The notes under the pieces were generated by a model. It was not told where the DNA came from, searched no databases, and saw only the letters and a program-made list of their open reading frames with translations. A DNA stretch of 64,000 nucleotides, from assembly GCF_030656345.1 (NCBI RefSeq), contig NZ_JAUSNR010000019.1:310001-374000 (forward strand), in the 5' to 3' direction. Both the position numbers and the translations under genes were made by a program. This DNA comes from Pseudotabrizicola sp. GTDB lineage: Bacteria > Pseudomonadota > Alphaproteobacteria > Rhodobacterales > Rhodobacteraceae. Of the stretch, positions 18,515-27,755 are shown one piece after another (within the stretch, counting starts at the first letter, position 1; every line of letters starts with the position of its first letter).

Positions 18515-18585
18515 ACGCCACGCGGATTGTGCGGTGCCCTTTGCCCCGCTATGACGGTTCAGACCCATCAAGGAACATATGGCCC

Positions 18586-20847
18586 ATGTCCTCGAAAAAC
18601 CGTGTGACCCCCGAAGAAGCGCTTGCCTACCACCTCGAACCCCGCCCCGGCAAATATGAGATTGTCGCCACCACCCCGATGGCAACGCAGCGCGATCTGA
18701 GCCTCGCCTACAGCCCCGGCGTTGCGGTGCCGGTGCAGGCCATCGCTGACAATCCGGCGCTGGCCTACGACTACACGGTCAAGGGCAACATGGTCGCCGT
18801 CATCTCCAACGGCACCGCCATTCTTGGCATGGGCAACCTTGGCGCGCTGGCGTCAAAGCCGGTGATGGAAGGCAAGGCGGTGCTGTTCAAGCGTTTTGCC
18901 GATGTGAACGCCATCGACATTGAACTGGATACCGAAGACCCGGAAGAGATTATCAAGGCGGTGTCCCTGATGGGCCCGACCTTCGGCGGCATCAACCTTG
19001 AGGATATCAAGGCCCCCGAATGCTTCATCATCGAACAGCGGCTCAAGGAAATCATGGACATTCCGGTGTTCCATGACGACCAGCACGGCACAGCCGTGAT
19101 CTGCGCCGCCGGTCTGATCAACGCGCTGGAACTGTCGGGCAAGAAGATTGAGGACTGCCGGATCGTGCTGAACGGGGCAGGTGCTGCGGGCATCGCCTGT
19201 CTGGAACTGCTGAAATCCATGGGCGCGCGGCATGACAACTGCATCATGTGCGACACCAAGGGCGTGATTTATCAGGGCCGCACCGAAGGCATGAACCAGT
19301 GGAAATCGGCCCACGCCGCCAACACGCCCCTGCGCACGCTGGAAGAGGCGATGCAAGGGGCCGATGTGTTCCTTGGCGTCTCGGCCAAGGGTGCGGTGAC
19401 GCCCGAAATGGTCTCGAACATGGCGGAAAACCCGGTCATCTTCGCCATGGCCAACCCCGACCCCGAGATCACGCCCGAAGAGGCCCATGCCGTGCGCCCC
19501 GATGCGATTGTCGCCACCGGGCGCTCTGATTACCCCAATCAGGTCAATAACGTGCTGGGCTTTCCCTACCTGTTCCGGGGTGCGCTCGACATTCACGCCC
19601 GCGCCATCAACGATGAGATGAAGATCGCCTGCGCCCGCGCCCTCGCCGCCCTCGCCCGCGAGGATGTGCCGGACGAAGTCGCCATGGCTTACGGGCGAAA
19701 ACTCTCCTTCGGGCGCGATTACATCATCCCCACCCCGTTCGACCCGCGGCTGATCTACGTGATCCCGCCCGCCGTCGCCAAGGCGGGGATGGATACCGGC
19801 GTGGCGCGCCGCCCGATCATCGACCTCAAGGCCTATGAACAGGCGCTCAAATCCCGGATGGACCCGACCGCCAGCATCCTGCAGGGCATCCATGCGCGTG
19901 CCAAACAGGCGCAGGCCCGGATGATCTTTGCCGAAGGCGACGACCCCCGCGTGCTGCGCGCCGCCGTCGCCTATCAGCGTGCCGGTCTGGGCAAGGCCAT
20001 CGTGGTGGGGCGCGAAGCGGATGTGCGCGAAAAGCTGGAAGCGGCGGGCCTGGGCGACGCGGTGCGCGAGCTGGAGGTGGTGAACGCCGCCAACACCCGG
20101 CATCTGGAGACCTACAAGGATTTCCTCTACAAACGCCTGCAACGCGAAGGGTTTGATGGCGAGGATATCCACCGTCTTGCCGCCCGCGACCGGCATGTGT
20201 TTTCTGCCCTGATGCTGCAGCACGGCCATGGTGACGGGCTGGTCACCGGGGTCACCCGCAAATCGGCGCATATCCTGTCGCTGATCAACCATGTGTTTGA
20301 CGCCACTGCCGCCGATGGCGCCGTGGGGGTTACCGCCCTGCTGCACAAGGGCCGGATCGTGCTGATCGCTGATACGCTGGTGCAGGAATGGCCGGAACCG
20401 GAAGATCTGGCCACCATTGCCATCCGCTCGGCCGCCGTGGCGCGGTCACTGGGGCTGGAGCCTCGGGTGGCCTTCGTGTCTTTCTCCACCTTCGGCTACC
20501 CGGTCAGCGAACGCGCCACCAAGATGCACGCCGCACCCCGGGTGCTCGACCGCATGGGCGTCGATTTCGAATACGAAGGCGAAATGACCGTCGATGTCGC
20601 GATGAACATGGACCAGATGAAGCACTATCCGTTCTGCCGCCTGACCGGGCCTGCGAACATCCTTGTGGTCCCGGCCCGGCATTCGGCCAGCATCTCGGTC
20701 AAGCTGATGCAGGAAATGGCGGGGGCCACGGTGATCGGGCCGATCCTGACCGGCGTGAAAAAGCCGATCCAGATCTGTTCCACCAATTCCACGGTGAACG
20801 ATATTCTGAACATGGCGGTGATGGCTGCCTGCAAGATCGGCCAGTAA
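18586..20847 (+). CDS. maeB: MaeB, NADP-dependent malic enzyme with phosphotransacetylase-like domain
   Basis: The enzyme decarboxylates malate to pyruvate with NADP reduction, supplying acetyl-CoA precursors and NADPH during growth on organic acids. The 753-residue protein has the malic-enzyme part (residues 1-430; DDQHGTAVICAAGLINAL, NGAGAAGIACLELL nucleotide site) and a C-terminal phosphate-acetyltransferase-like domain (about 440-750) that is regulatory in MaeB. The ATG giving MSSKNRVTPEEA follows AAGGAA by 10 bases; an ATG 7 bases earlier is out of frame. Ends in a strong terminator. Confidence 0.96.
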   Translation: MSSKNRVTPEEALAYHLEPRPGKYEIVATTPMATQRDLSLAYSPGVAVPVQAIADNPALAYDYTVKGNMVAVISNGTAILGMGNLGALASKPVMEGKAVLFKRFADVNAIDIELDTEDPEEIIKAVSLMGPTFGGINLEDIKAPECFIIEQRLKEIMDIPVFHDDQHGTAVICAAGLINALELSGKKIEDCRIVLNGAGAAGIACLELLKSMGARHDNCIMCDTKGVIYQGRTEGMNQWKSAHAANTPLRTLEEAMQGADVFLGVSAKGAVTPEMVSNMAENPVIFAMANPDPEITPEEAHAVRPDAIVATGRSDYPNQVNNVLGFPYLFRGALDIHARAINDEMKIACARALAALAREDVPDEVAMAYGRKLSFGRDYIIPTPFDPRLIYVIPPAVAKAGMDTGVARRPIIDLKAYEQALKSRMDPTASILQGIHARAKQAQARMIFAEGDDPRVLRAAVAYQRAGLGKAIVVGREADVREKLEAAGLGDAVRELEVVNAANTRHLETYKDFLYKRLQREGFDGEDIHRLAARDRHVFSALMLQHGHGDGLVTGVTRKSAHILSLINHVFDATAADGAVGVTALLHKGRIVLIADTLVQEWPEPEDLATIAIRSAAVARSLGLEPRVAFVSFSTFGYPVSERATKMHAAPRVLDRMGVDFEYEGEMTVDVAMNMDQMKHYPFCRLTGPANILVVPARHSASISVKLMQEMAGATVIGPILTGVKKPIQICSTNSTVNDILNMAVMAACKIGQ

Positions 20848-20851
20848 CGCA

Positions 20852-20878
20852 AAAGGCCCGCCGGATGGGCGGGCCTTT
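20852..20878. terminator. Bidirectional intrinsic terminator between maeB and msrA
   Basis: Perfect 11 bp arms (AAAGGCCCGCC / GGCGGGCCTTT) around a 5-base loop, with A-runs on one side and T-runs on the other, lie exactly between two convergent genes. It can stop transcription from both. Confidence 0.85.
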
Positions 20879-20880
20879 AC

Positions 20881-21513
20881 TCACTTCACGAAAGCCGCCT
20901 GATTGCCCCATAGCTGCTTCACCCGCGCATCGCGCCCGCAAGACTGGCGATAGAAGGTATAGGCGTTCTTCTTCTGCTTCGGCCCGGCCCGGGTCAGGAT
21001 GATGTCAGAGCTTTTGTAATAATCCTGATGATAGGCCTCGGCCTTCCAGAAGGTGCTGGCGGGCAGCACCGGCGTCACGATCTTTTGCCCCAACGCCTGC
21101 TGCGCCTCGGCCACTGCCGCCTGCGCGGCGGCCTGTTGGGCCGCATTAGAGACGAAAATCGCCGTCCGATACGCCGGACCCCGGTCACAGAACTGACCCC
21201 CGGCGTCTGTCACATCAACAGACCGCAGGAACATCGCGATCAGCTGGGCATAGGAAATGCGGCTGTTGTCAAAGGTGATCTCCACCGCCTCATAATGCCC
21301 TTCGTGGTTCGGATAGGTCGGGTTCTGCATCGTGCCGCCGGTATAGCCCGACACCACCGACTGCACGCCCGGCACCTTTTCAAAATCGGACTCGACGCAC
21401 CAGAAGCAGCCCCCGGCGACAATCGCCTTTTCGTTGGCGGCATGGCTGCCCCCGGTGGTGGCGATCAGCACCATCAGCGCCACACCCGCCATAATCGACA
21501 TCATCCGCGTCAT
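20881..21513 (-). CDS. msrA: MsrA, exported peptide-methionine (S)-S-oxide reductase
   Basis: MsrA repairs oxidised methionine. The 210-residue protein has the catalytic GGCFWCVE motif near residue 34 and the conserved HPEGHYEA-like [11 protein letters not shown] and QDYY elements. Unlike cytosolic forms it begins with a hydrophobic signal sequence ([19 protein letters not shown]), so it should act in the periplasm on oxidised envelope proteins. The start ATG (MTRMMSIM) follows AGGGAG by 9 bases. Resolving cysteine is probably the C in [10 protein letters not shown]. Confidence 0.94.
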   Translation of the reverse strand: MTRMMSIMAGVALMVLIATTGGSHAANEKAIVAGGCFWCVESDFEKVPGVQSVVSGYTGGTMQNPTYPNHEGHYEAVEITFDNSRISYAQLIAMFLRSVDVTDAGGQFCDRGPAYRTAIFVSNAAQQAAAQAAVAEAQQALGQKIVTPVLPASTFWKAEAYHQDYYKSSDIILTRAGPKQKKNAYTFYRQSCGRDARVKQLWGNQAAFVK

Positions 21514-21659
21514 CACACACTCCCTGAATTCTACGCCGACAGGATGACCCGAAGGCACCCCGCGTCCACTCAACCGTTTGTGATGTCACGCACAGGTGAA
21601 GCTGCCCCTTTCCCTTCGCCCGCCGCCCGCATAGCCTGACACCAAACCCGGAGGACCGC

Positions 21660-22559
21660 ATGACCGACCACGTTTCCACCCATCAGGCTGAAGATGACGC
21701 CCGCAATGAAAGCATTCTGATCTGGGTGAACGGCGCGCTTAAGCCGCGCGATCAGGCGCTGGTCTCGGTCTACGATTCCGGCTTCATGCTGGGCGATGGC
21801 GTGTGGGAAGGGGTGCGGCTGTACAATGGGCGCTGGACCTTCCTTGACGAACACATGGACCGGCTGTTCGAGGCGGCAAAGGCGATTGATATCGACATCG
21901 GGATGACCCGTGATCAGGTGATCGCCGCGATCATGGAAACGCAAGCCGCCAACGGCATGACCACCGACGCCCACGCCCGCCTGATGGTGACGCGCGGCGT
22001 CAAGACCCGCCCGTTCCAGCACCCCAAACTGTCGCAAAGCGGGCCGACAGTGGTGATCATCATGGAACATTCGCGGCAAAAACTGCCGCGCCCGATCCGG
22101 CTGGCCACCGTGCCGCATCTGCGCGGCTTGCCGATGACGCAAGACCCCAAGCTGAACTCGCATTCCAAGCTGAACTGCATCCTCGCCTGCATCGCCGCCG
22201 AAAAGGCCGGCGCGGATGAGGCGCTGATGCTCGACGTGCATGGCTTTGTGAACACCACCAACGCCTGCAACTTCTTCACCGTCCGCAAGGGCGCCGTGTG
22301 GACCAGCACCGGCGACTATTGCATGAACGGCATCACGCGACAAAAGGTCATCGACCTGTGCCGCGAAAATGGCATCCCGGTGTATGAGCGGAACTTTTCC
22401 CTCGTCGACACCTACGGTGCGGATGAGGCGTTCCTCACCGGCACCTTCGGCGCGCAAACCCCGGTCAGTACGATTGATGGCCGCCAGATCGGCACCGGCC
22501 AGATGGGCCCGATGACCGAGCGGATTCGCGGGCTTTACAAGACCCTCGTCGGCGCATGA
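21660..22559 (+). CDS. Class IV aminotransferase (branched-chain / D-amino acid type)
   Basis: The 299-residue protein is a fold-type IV PLP aminotransferase: SVYDSGFMLGDGVWEGVRLY at the N-terminus, the PLP lysine in LNSHSKLNCI near residue 168, and GFVNTTNACNFFTV plus GTFGAQTPV in the C-terminal half. These match enzymes annotated as branched-chain or D-amino acid aminotransferases; the substrate cannot be told from sequence by eye. A strong GGAGG lies 6 bases before the ATG. It is followed after 54 bases by a sulfotransferase-like gene, suggesting a joint pathway. Confidence 0.88.
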   Translation: MTDHVSTHQAEDDARNESILIWVNGALKPRDQALVSVYDSGFMLGDGVWEGVRLYNGRWTFLDEHMDRLFEAAKAIDIDIGMTRDQVIAAIMETQAANGMTTDAHARLMVTRGVKTRPFQHPKLSQSGPTVVIIMEHSRQKLPRPIRLATVPHLRGLPMTQDPKLNSHSKLNCILACIAAEKAGADEALMLDVHGFVNTTNACNFFTVRKGAVWTSTGDYCMNGITRQKVIDLCRENGIPVYERNFSLVDTYGADEAFLTGTFGAQTPVSTIDGRQIGTGQMGPMTERIRGLYKTLVGA

Positions 22560-22574
22560 ACGTACCGACGTAAG

Positions 22575-22602
22575 CCATACGCTTGCCATACATGAACCAT
22601 AC
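22575..22602 (+). repeat. Three CCATAC direct repeats at exact 11 bp spacing
   Basis: CCATAC occurs at 22575, 22586 and 22597, each copy one DNA helical turn from the next, with a purine before each (GCCATAC, GCCATAC, ACCATAC). It fills the gap between the aminotransferase and the sulfotransferase-like gene and ends 11 bases before the latter's start. Direct repeats on one face of the helix are how PhoB-type regulators bind, but the word does not match a motif I know. Confidence 0.6.
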
Positions 22603-22613
22603 GGAAATCAGCC

Positions 22614-23330
22614 ATGAAAATCGCGATGTGGTCCGGGCCACGCAACCTGTCCACCGCCATGATGTACGCCTTCGCCGCCCGGGGCGATTGCGCGGTCTGG
22701 GATGAACCGTTTTACGCGGCCTATCTGAAGGCGACCGGGTTGGACCACCCGATGCGCGACAAGATCGTCGAGGTGCACGAAGATGACGCGACCCTGATCG
22801 CCGCCGCTTGTATGGGTGAGGTTCCGCAGGAAAAAACCCTGTTCTATCAAAAGCATATGACCCTACACATGATCCCGGAATTCGACCGCCAGTTCATGCG
22901 CAGCCTGACCAACGTGTTCCTGATCCGCCACCCGGCCCGTGTGGTGGCGTCTTATGCGAAAAAGCGTGAAGGGCCGGTGCTGGCCGATATCGGCTTTGTC
23001 CAGCAGGCAGAGCTGTTTGATCAGGTGGCCGGTTGGACCGGCGAGGCCCCACTGGTGATCGACAGCGCCGACATCCGTGCCGACCCGCAGGCCGCGTTGA
23101 ACCGCCTGTGCACGGCGCTGACAATTCCCTTTACAGACAACATGTTGCACTGGCCCGCCGGGCCAAAACCCTATGACGGAATCTGGGCCCCGCACTGGTA
23201 CGGCGCGGTGCATAGGTCCACCGGGTTTGAGGAACCCGAGGGTCCACTGCCCGACCTGCCCGCCGGGTATCAGGCGATTGTGGATGAAGCGCTGCCGTTT
23301 TACGAGAAACTTAACGCTTATAAGATATGA
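22614..23330 (+). CDS. Sulfotransferase-like P-loop protein
   Basis: The 238-residue protein starts MKIAMWSGPRNLSTAMMYAF; the SGPRNLST segment resembles the PAPS-phosphate binding loop of sulfotransferases, and NVFLIRHPARVVASYAKKRE resembles the 3'-phosphate binding RDPR-x3-S element. Branched-chain-aminotransferase-linked proteins of this type are found elsewhere. The acceptor is unknown. It has no signal peptide or membrane helix and ends in a good terminator. Confidence 0.75.
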   Translation: MKIAMWSGPRNLSTAMMYAFAARGDCAVWDEPFYAAYLKATGLDHPMRDKIVEVHEDDATLIAAACMGEVPQEKTLFYQKHMTLHMIPEFDRQFMRSLTNVFLIRHPARVVASYAKKREGPVLADIGFVQQAELFDQVAGWTGEAPLVIDSADIRADPQAALNRLCTALTIPFTDNMLHWPAGPKPYDGIWAPHWYGAVHRSTGFEEPEGPLPDLPAGYQAIVDEALPFYEKLNAYKI

Positions 23331-23333
23331 AAG

Positions 23334-23360
23334 AGGGGCCGGAAAACCGGCCCCTTATTT
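23334..23360 (+). terminator. Intrinsic terminator after the sulfotransferase-like gene
   Basis: Arms GGGGCCGG and CCGGCCCC around an AAAA loop, extended by an A-T pair, are followed by TTATTT. It lies just after the stop codon and before the convergent argG end. Confidence 0.8.
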
Positions 23361-23380
23361 GGCAGAATTAAAAATTGTTT

Positions 23381-24610
23381 TCAGCCCTTCGCCACCCGCG
23401 CATTGCGGTTGGCAATCAGCTTCAGGCGCAGGGCGTTCAGGCGGATGAAGCCCGCGGCGTCTTTCTGGTCATAGGCACCGGCGTCATCTTCAAAGGTCAC
23501 ATGCGCTTCGGAATACAGCGAATGGTCTGACCAGCGACCCACGCAGGTGGCGGAGCCTTTGTACAGCTTGATCCGCACGGTGCCGGTCACATGATCTTGC
23601 GATTTGTTGATCAGGGCCTGCAACATCTCGCGTTCTGGGCTGAACCAGAAGCCGTTGTAGATCAGTTCTGCATAGCGCGGCATGATGCTGTCTTTCAGGT
23701 GACCAGCCCCTGCATCCAGCGTGATCTGCTCGATCCCGCGATGCGCCTCCAGCAGCACGGTGCCGCCGGGGGTTTCATAGATGCCGCGCGACTTCATGCC
23801 GACAAAGCGGTTTTCGACGAAATCCAGCCGCCCAATGCCATGCGCGCCGCCCAGCTCATTCAGGCGGGTCAGGATGGTGGCGGGCGACATCGCCTCGCCG
23901 TTGATGGCAACCGCATCGCCGCGCTCAAACGAAACTTCAATGTATTCAGGGGTATCCGGGGCGTCTTCAGGCGAAACGGTGCGTTGGTACACATACTCCG
24001 GGGCCTGTTCGGCGGGGTTTTCCAGCGCCTTGCCCTCGGACGAGGTGTGCAGCAGGTTGGCGTCCACCGAGAACGGGGCCTCACCGCGTTTGTCCTTGGC
24101 AATCGGGATCTGGTTGGCTTCGGCGAATTCGATCAGCTTGGTGCGGCTGGTCAGATCCCATTCGCGCCAGGGCGCGATAACCCGGATCGACGGGTCGAGC
24201 GCATAGGCGGACAACTCAAAACGGACCTGATCATTGCCCTTGCCGGTGGCACCATGCGCCACGGCATCAGCCCCATGTTTGTGCGCAAGATCAACCAGAT
24301 GCTTGGAAATCAGCGGCCGCGCGATCGAGGTGCCCAGCAGATACAGCCCTTCGTACAGCGCATTGGCGCGGAACATCGGGAACACATAATCGCGCACGAA
24401 TTCTTCGCGCACGTCGACGATATGGATGTTTTCCGGCTTGATGCCCAGCAATTCCGCCTTGGCGCGGGCGGGTTCCAGCTCTTCTCCCTGACCCAGATCG
24501 GCGGTGAAGGTGATCACCTCGCAGCCGTATTCGGTCTGCAGCCATTTGAGGATGATCGAGGTATCCAGACCGCCGGAATAGGCAAGGACGACTTTTTTCG
24601 GTTTTGACAT
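23381..24610 (-). CDS. argG: ArgG, argininosuccinate synthase
   Basis: ArgG condenses citrulline and aspartate with ATP in arginine synthesis. The 409-residue protein has the ATP-pyrophosphatase loop AYSGGLDTS near residue 9, the [14 protein letters not shown] block and [11 protein letters not shown] near the end, all standard for the family. The ATG giving [14 protein letters not shown] has GGGAG 7 bases upstream; a GTG two codons earlier lies too close to that site. Divergent from the threonine dehydratase gene. Confidence 0.97.
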   Translation of the reverse strand: MSKPKKVVLAYSGGLDTSIILKWLQTEYGCEVITFTADLGQGEELEPARAKAELLGIKPENIHIVDVREEFVRDYVFPMFRANALYEGLYLLGTSIARPLISKHLVDLAHKHGADAVAHGATGKGNDQVRFELSAYALDPSIRVIAPWREWDLTSRTKLIEFAEANQIPIAKDKRGEAPFSVDANLLHTSSEGKALENPAEQAPEYVYQRTVSPEDAPDTPEYIEVSFERGDAVAINGEAMSPATILTRLNELGGAHGIGRLDFVENRFVGMKSRGIYETPGGTVLLEAHRGIEQITLDAGAGHLKDSIMPRYAELIYNGFWFSPEREMLQALINKSQDHVTGTVRIKLYKGSATCVGRWSDHSLYSEAHVTFEDDAGAYDQKDAAGFIRLNALRLKLIANRNARVAKG

Positions 24611-24736
24611 GCGCACGCTCCCTTTGGGATTTGCGCGGGTCTAAGGGGATTTGCGGTAAAGGGCAAGAAACACGGGCGTATCGGGTACAAAATCGCCACG
24701 CTTGCCAAAGCTGTGTTGCTGCGGCATGCCAAGAGT

Positions 24737-25984
24737 ATGACCGATTTTGCACACGATGCCCGCCTTGCCACCGATGCCCTGCGTGATCTGTTTGATCCGA
24801 CGCCGTTGCAGCGCAATGATTACCTGTCGCAACGCTTTGACGCCGATATCTGGCTGAAGCGCGAAGACCTGTCGCCGGTGCGGTCCTACAAGCTGCGCGG
24901 GGCCTTTACCGCGATGCGCAAGGTGCGCGAGGCGCAGCCGGGGCAGCAGCATTTCGTTTGTGCCAGTGCGGGCAACCACGCGCAGGGTGTGGCCTTTGCC
25001 TGCCGGCATTTCGGGGTGCAGGGCACGATCTTCATGCCGGTGACGACGCCGCAGCAAAAGATCGACAAAACCCGGGTATTTGGCGCGGGTCACGTGCAGA
25101 TCGTGCTGACCGGCGACTATTTCGACCAGACGCTGGCGGCGGCGCAGGCGTTTTGCGCTGAAAAGGCCGCGTATTTCCTGTCGCCCTTTGACGATGATGA
25201 TGTGATTCTGGGCCAGTCTTCGGTCGCGGTCGAGATGCTGGATCAGCTGGGCCGCGCGCCCGATCTGGTGATCCTGCCGGTGGGTGGGGGTGGGCTGTCA
25301 TCGGGGGTGACGCGCTATCTGCGCGGCGTGGCCCCGGATGTGGCCTACCGTTTTGTGGAACCTCTGGGCGGCGCGTCACTGCTGGAGGCTTTGGCGGCGG
25401 GGCGGCCTGAGACGTTGGTCGGCGTGAACAGTTTTGTTGACGGTGCCGCCGTGGCGCGTCTGGGGGACAAGACCTTTGCCCTGCTGGATTGGGTCGATCC
25501 GGCCCATGTGCTGCTGGCCCCTGAAGACCGGATCTGCATCACCATGCTGGAGATGCTGAACGTGGAAGGCATCGTGCTGGAGCCTGCGGGGGCGCTGTCG
25601 GTGGATGTGCTGCCGGATCTGGCAGAGCTGATCCGGGGCAAGACCGTTGTCTGCGTGACATCGGGCGGGAATTTCGACTTTGAACGCCTGCCGGAAGTGA
25701 AAGAGCGGGCGCAGCGCTTTGCCGGGTTGAAGAAGTATTTCATCCTGCGGATGCCCCAGCGGCCCGGTGCCCTGCGTGAGTTTCTCGAAATGCTGGGGCC
25801 GGAGGATGATATCGCCCGGTTTGAGTATCTGAAGAAATCGGCGCGCAACTTCGGGTCGGTGTTGATTGGAATTGAGACAAAAGCGCCAGAGAATTTCACC
25901 CAACTGTTCGCGCGGCTGGATCTGGCGGCGTTTCCCTATCGTGACATCACCAATGACGGGATTTTGTCAGAATTCCTGATCTAG
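24737..25984 (+). CDS. ilvA: Threonine ammonia-lyase (biosynthetic threonine dehydratase)
   Basis: The enzyme deaminates threonine to 2-oxobutanoate, the first step to isoleucine. The 415-residue protein has the PLP lysine in VRSYKLRGAF near residue 50, the phosphate-binding glycine loop PVGGGGLSSG, and a C-terminal ACT-like region with PQRPGALREFLEMLG and ends SEFLI. This is the shorter one-regulatory-domain form common in this family of bacteria. The ATG giving MTDFAHDARL is preceded by AAGAG. Confidence 0.93.
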   Translation: MTDFAHDARLATDALRDLFDPTPLQRNDYLSQRFDADIWLKREDLSPVRSYKLRGAFTAMRKVREAQPGQQHFVCASAGNHAQGVAFACRHFGVQGTIFMPVTTPQQKIDKTRVFGAGHVQIVLTGDYFDQTLAAAQAFCAEKAAYFLSPFDDDDVILGQSSVAVEMLDQLGRAPDLVILPVGGGGLSSGVTRYLRGVAPDVAYRFVEPLGGASLLEALAAGRPETLVGVNSFVDGAAVARLGDKTFALLDWVDPAHVLLAPEDRICITMLEMLNVEGIVLEPAGALSVDVLPDLAELIRGKTVVCVTSGGNFDFERLPEVKERAQRFAGLKKYFILRMPQRPGALREFLEMLGPEDDIARFEYLKKSARNFGSVLIGIETKAPENFTQLFARLDLAAFPYRDITNDGILSEFLI

Positions 25985-25986
25985 GG

Positions 25987-26301
25987 TCAGGCGACGCTGG
26001 CCTTCAGCTGGGCCACAAAGGCGGCGCGTGACTGGTAATAGATGCTGATCACCGTATCGAGCGCGACATCGGCGGGGCGGTTGTCTGCGGTCTGACACAC
26101 CTCTGCCAGCCGGACAAAGCCCAGATTGAGCGCGCTGCCCTTCAGGAAATGCAGGTCATGTTCCAGTGACCCGGCAGCGGTAAGCGAGGGCAGACGCATG
26201 ACCACCTGATCGGTTTCCTGCAGGAACAGGGTAACAATCTCATCAAACGAGTCGGCCCCCACCTCTGCCCGCAGGTCGTCTACACGTGCCCAGTCGATCA
26301 T
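25987..26301 (-). CDS. Hpt-domain phosphotransfer protein
   Basis: The 104-residue protein is a lone histidine-phosphotransfer domain: H51 in LHFLKGSALNLGF is the phospho-accepting histidine with the usual K-G-S-A context. Such proteins relay phosphate between hybrid kinases and receivers. It is divergent from a receiver-PP2C gene, the most likely partner. It ends 2 bases from the convergent threonine dehydratase stop. The start chosen gives MIDWARVDDL; the open frame continues upstream without family support. Confidence 0.87.
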   Translation of the reverse strand: MIDWARVDDLRAEVGADSFDEIVTLFLQETDQVVMRLPSLTAAGSLEHDLHFLKGSALNLGFVRLAEVCQTADNRPADVALDTVISIYYQSRAAFVAQLKASVA

Positions 26302-26367
26302 CACGTCCCCTGTTGTGCTTTGCCCTGCCCCCTGAGCGGTTAATCCGTTGATCATTTGCTCAGCGCG

Positions 26368-26382
26368 TTAAGATCGAGTTAC
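26368..26382. promoter_or_regulatory. CtrA-like site with one mismatch between the Hpt and receiver-PP2C genes
   Basis: TTAA-N7-TTAC matches the CtrA consensus TTAA-N7-TTAA at 7 of 8 fixed bases. It lies 67 bases before the Hpt start and 87 before the receiver-phosphatase start. In related bacteria such signalling genes are often in the CtrA regulon, so it is plausible, but one mismatch makes chance possible. Confidence 0.35.
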
Positions 26383-26468
26383 CGCATCTGGCAATTTTGA
26401 ATCGAACGGCGAAAGTTTTAGCTTTCACAGGTGCTTAAGCTGTGCGTGGCCAAGGTGGTTTGCGTGAC

Positions 26469-27755
26469 ATGGATCGTGATCTGATGACCCTGATGAATGT
26501 GAACAGCGCTGACCACCGGGCGCGCGCCGCTGCGGGGGTCGGGCCGTGGCGCGTGCTGGTCGTGGATGACAGCAAGGCCCAGCGGATGATGCTGACTGCC
26601 GCCCTGTCACGCTGGGGCTATGCGGTGGACCAGGCGGCATCGGGCGAAGAAGCGCTGCTCGCCTGTCAGATCGGGGCGTTTGACATCATCCTGTCGGACT
26701 GGGTGATGGATGGCATGTCGGGGCTTGATCTGTGCAGCGCCTTTCACGCGCTGGAGCAGGAGGGGTATACGTATTTCATCCTGCTGACCTCCAAATCCGG
26801 CAAGGCCGAAATTGCAAAGGGGCTGGAAGCGGGGGCCGATGATTTCCTGACCAAGCCGGTGTCCCCGCACGAGCTGCGCGCAAGGTTGCGCGCCGGGGAA
26901 CGCATTGTCGGCATGCACAGGGAGCTGGTACAGAAAAACCGGCTGCTGGGTGCCACACTGGCCGAATTGCAGCGCGCCCAGCGGATTGTGGACCGCGACC
27001 TGATCGAAGCGCGCAAGCTGCAGCAAGCGCTGGTGCGTGACCGCTACCGCGACTGGGGGCGCGGGGCGGCGACGCTGTTTTTGCACACCTCGGGGCCGGT
27101 GGGCGGCGATCTGGCCGGGTTCTTTGAACTGGATGCCTGCCGGGTGGCGCTGTATTCGCTGGATGTGTCCGGGCATGGCGTGGCCTCTGCCATGATCACC
27201 GCGCGGCTGGCGGGTTATCTTTCCGGGGCGGACCCGGATCAGAACATCGCCTTGCAGCGCCGCCCGGATGGCGGGTTCGACGCGCTGCTCCCGGAAGAGG
27301 TGGCGGCGCGCTTCAACCGAACCTTGCTGCAGGATCTGCAGGTCGATCAATACTTTACCATGGCCTATGCACAGGTCGATCTGTGCACCGGGGCGGTGGC
27401 GCTGGTGCAGGCGGGCCACCCCTATCCGCGTATTCTGCGGGCCGATGGCCGGATTGACCGGCTGGGCACCGGCGGGCTGCCGATCGGGCTGCTGTCTGAT
27501 GCGGTGCATGAACGGGTGACGGCGCAGCTCTATCCCGGCGACCGGCTGTTGTTGCTGACCGACGGGTTGACCGAATGCCCGTCGCCCGGCGGTGCCGAAC
27601 TGGGCGATGACGGGCTGGATGCCTTGATCAGCACCAACAGCAGGCTGGGGTCTGCGCAGCTGCTGGATGCGCTGATCTGGGATCTGGCAACGCATCTGGG
27701 GTCTGAGGATTTTCCCGATGATGTGTCGGGGCTGGTGTTTGATTACCGGGGCTGA
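26469..27755 (+). CDS. Response regulator with PP2C/SpoIIE phosphatase output (RbaY/RsbU-like)
   Basis: The 428-residue protein has an N-terminal receiver domain (residues 27-145: acidic pair D33-D34, phospho-acceptor D77 in LSDWVMDG, lysine in FLTKPVSP), a coiled linker (QKNRLLGATLAELQRAQRIV) and a C-terminal SpoIIE-type PP2C phosphatase (residues 195-425) with GGDLAGFF, SLDVSGHGVASAM and LTDGLTE metal-site motifs. Such proteins dephosphorylate an anti-sigma-factor antagonist in partner switching; RbaY of Rhodobacter is of this build. The substrate is not in the window. AAGGTGG lies before the chosen ATG. Confidence 0.88.
   Translation: MDRDLMTLMNVNSADHRARAAAGVGPWRVLVVDDSKAQRMMLTAALSRWGYAVDQAASGEEALLACQIGAFDIILSDWVMDGMSGLDLCSAFHALEQEGYTYFILLTSKSGKAEIAKGLEAGADDFLTKPVSPHELRARLRAGERIVGMHRELVQKNRLLGATLAELQRAQRIVDRDLIEARKLQQALVRDRYRDWGRGAATLFLHTSGPVGGDLAGFFELDACRVALYSLDVSGHGVASAMITARLAGYLSGADPDQNIALQRRPDGGFDALLPEEVAARFNRTLLQDLQVDQYFTMAYAQVDLCTGAVALVQAGHPYPRILRADGRIDRLGTGGLPIGLLSDAVHERVTAQLYPGDRLLLLTDGLTECPSPGGAELGDDGLDALISTNSRLGSAQLLDALIWDLATHLGSEDFPDDVSGLVFDYRG

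Noticed and set aside
18579-18581. An ATG closer to the AAGGAA site as maeB start
   Set aside because: It is out of frame with maeB; the short frame it opens has no likeness to a protein.
17914-18585. In-frame extension of maeB 224 codons upstream
   Set aside because: It runs inside the GT61 gene in another frame, and the ATG at 18586 gives the normal MaeB N-terminus.
21588-21605. CRP-like dyad (TGTGA-TG-TCAC) before the class IV aminotransferase gene
   Set aside because: The spacing is 2 instead of 6 bases, and the arms are only 4 bp; chance is enough.
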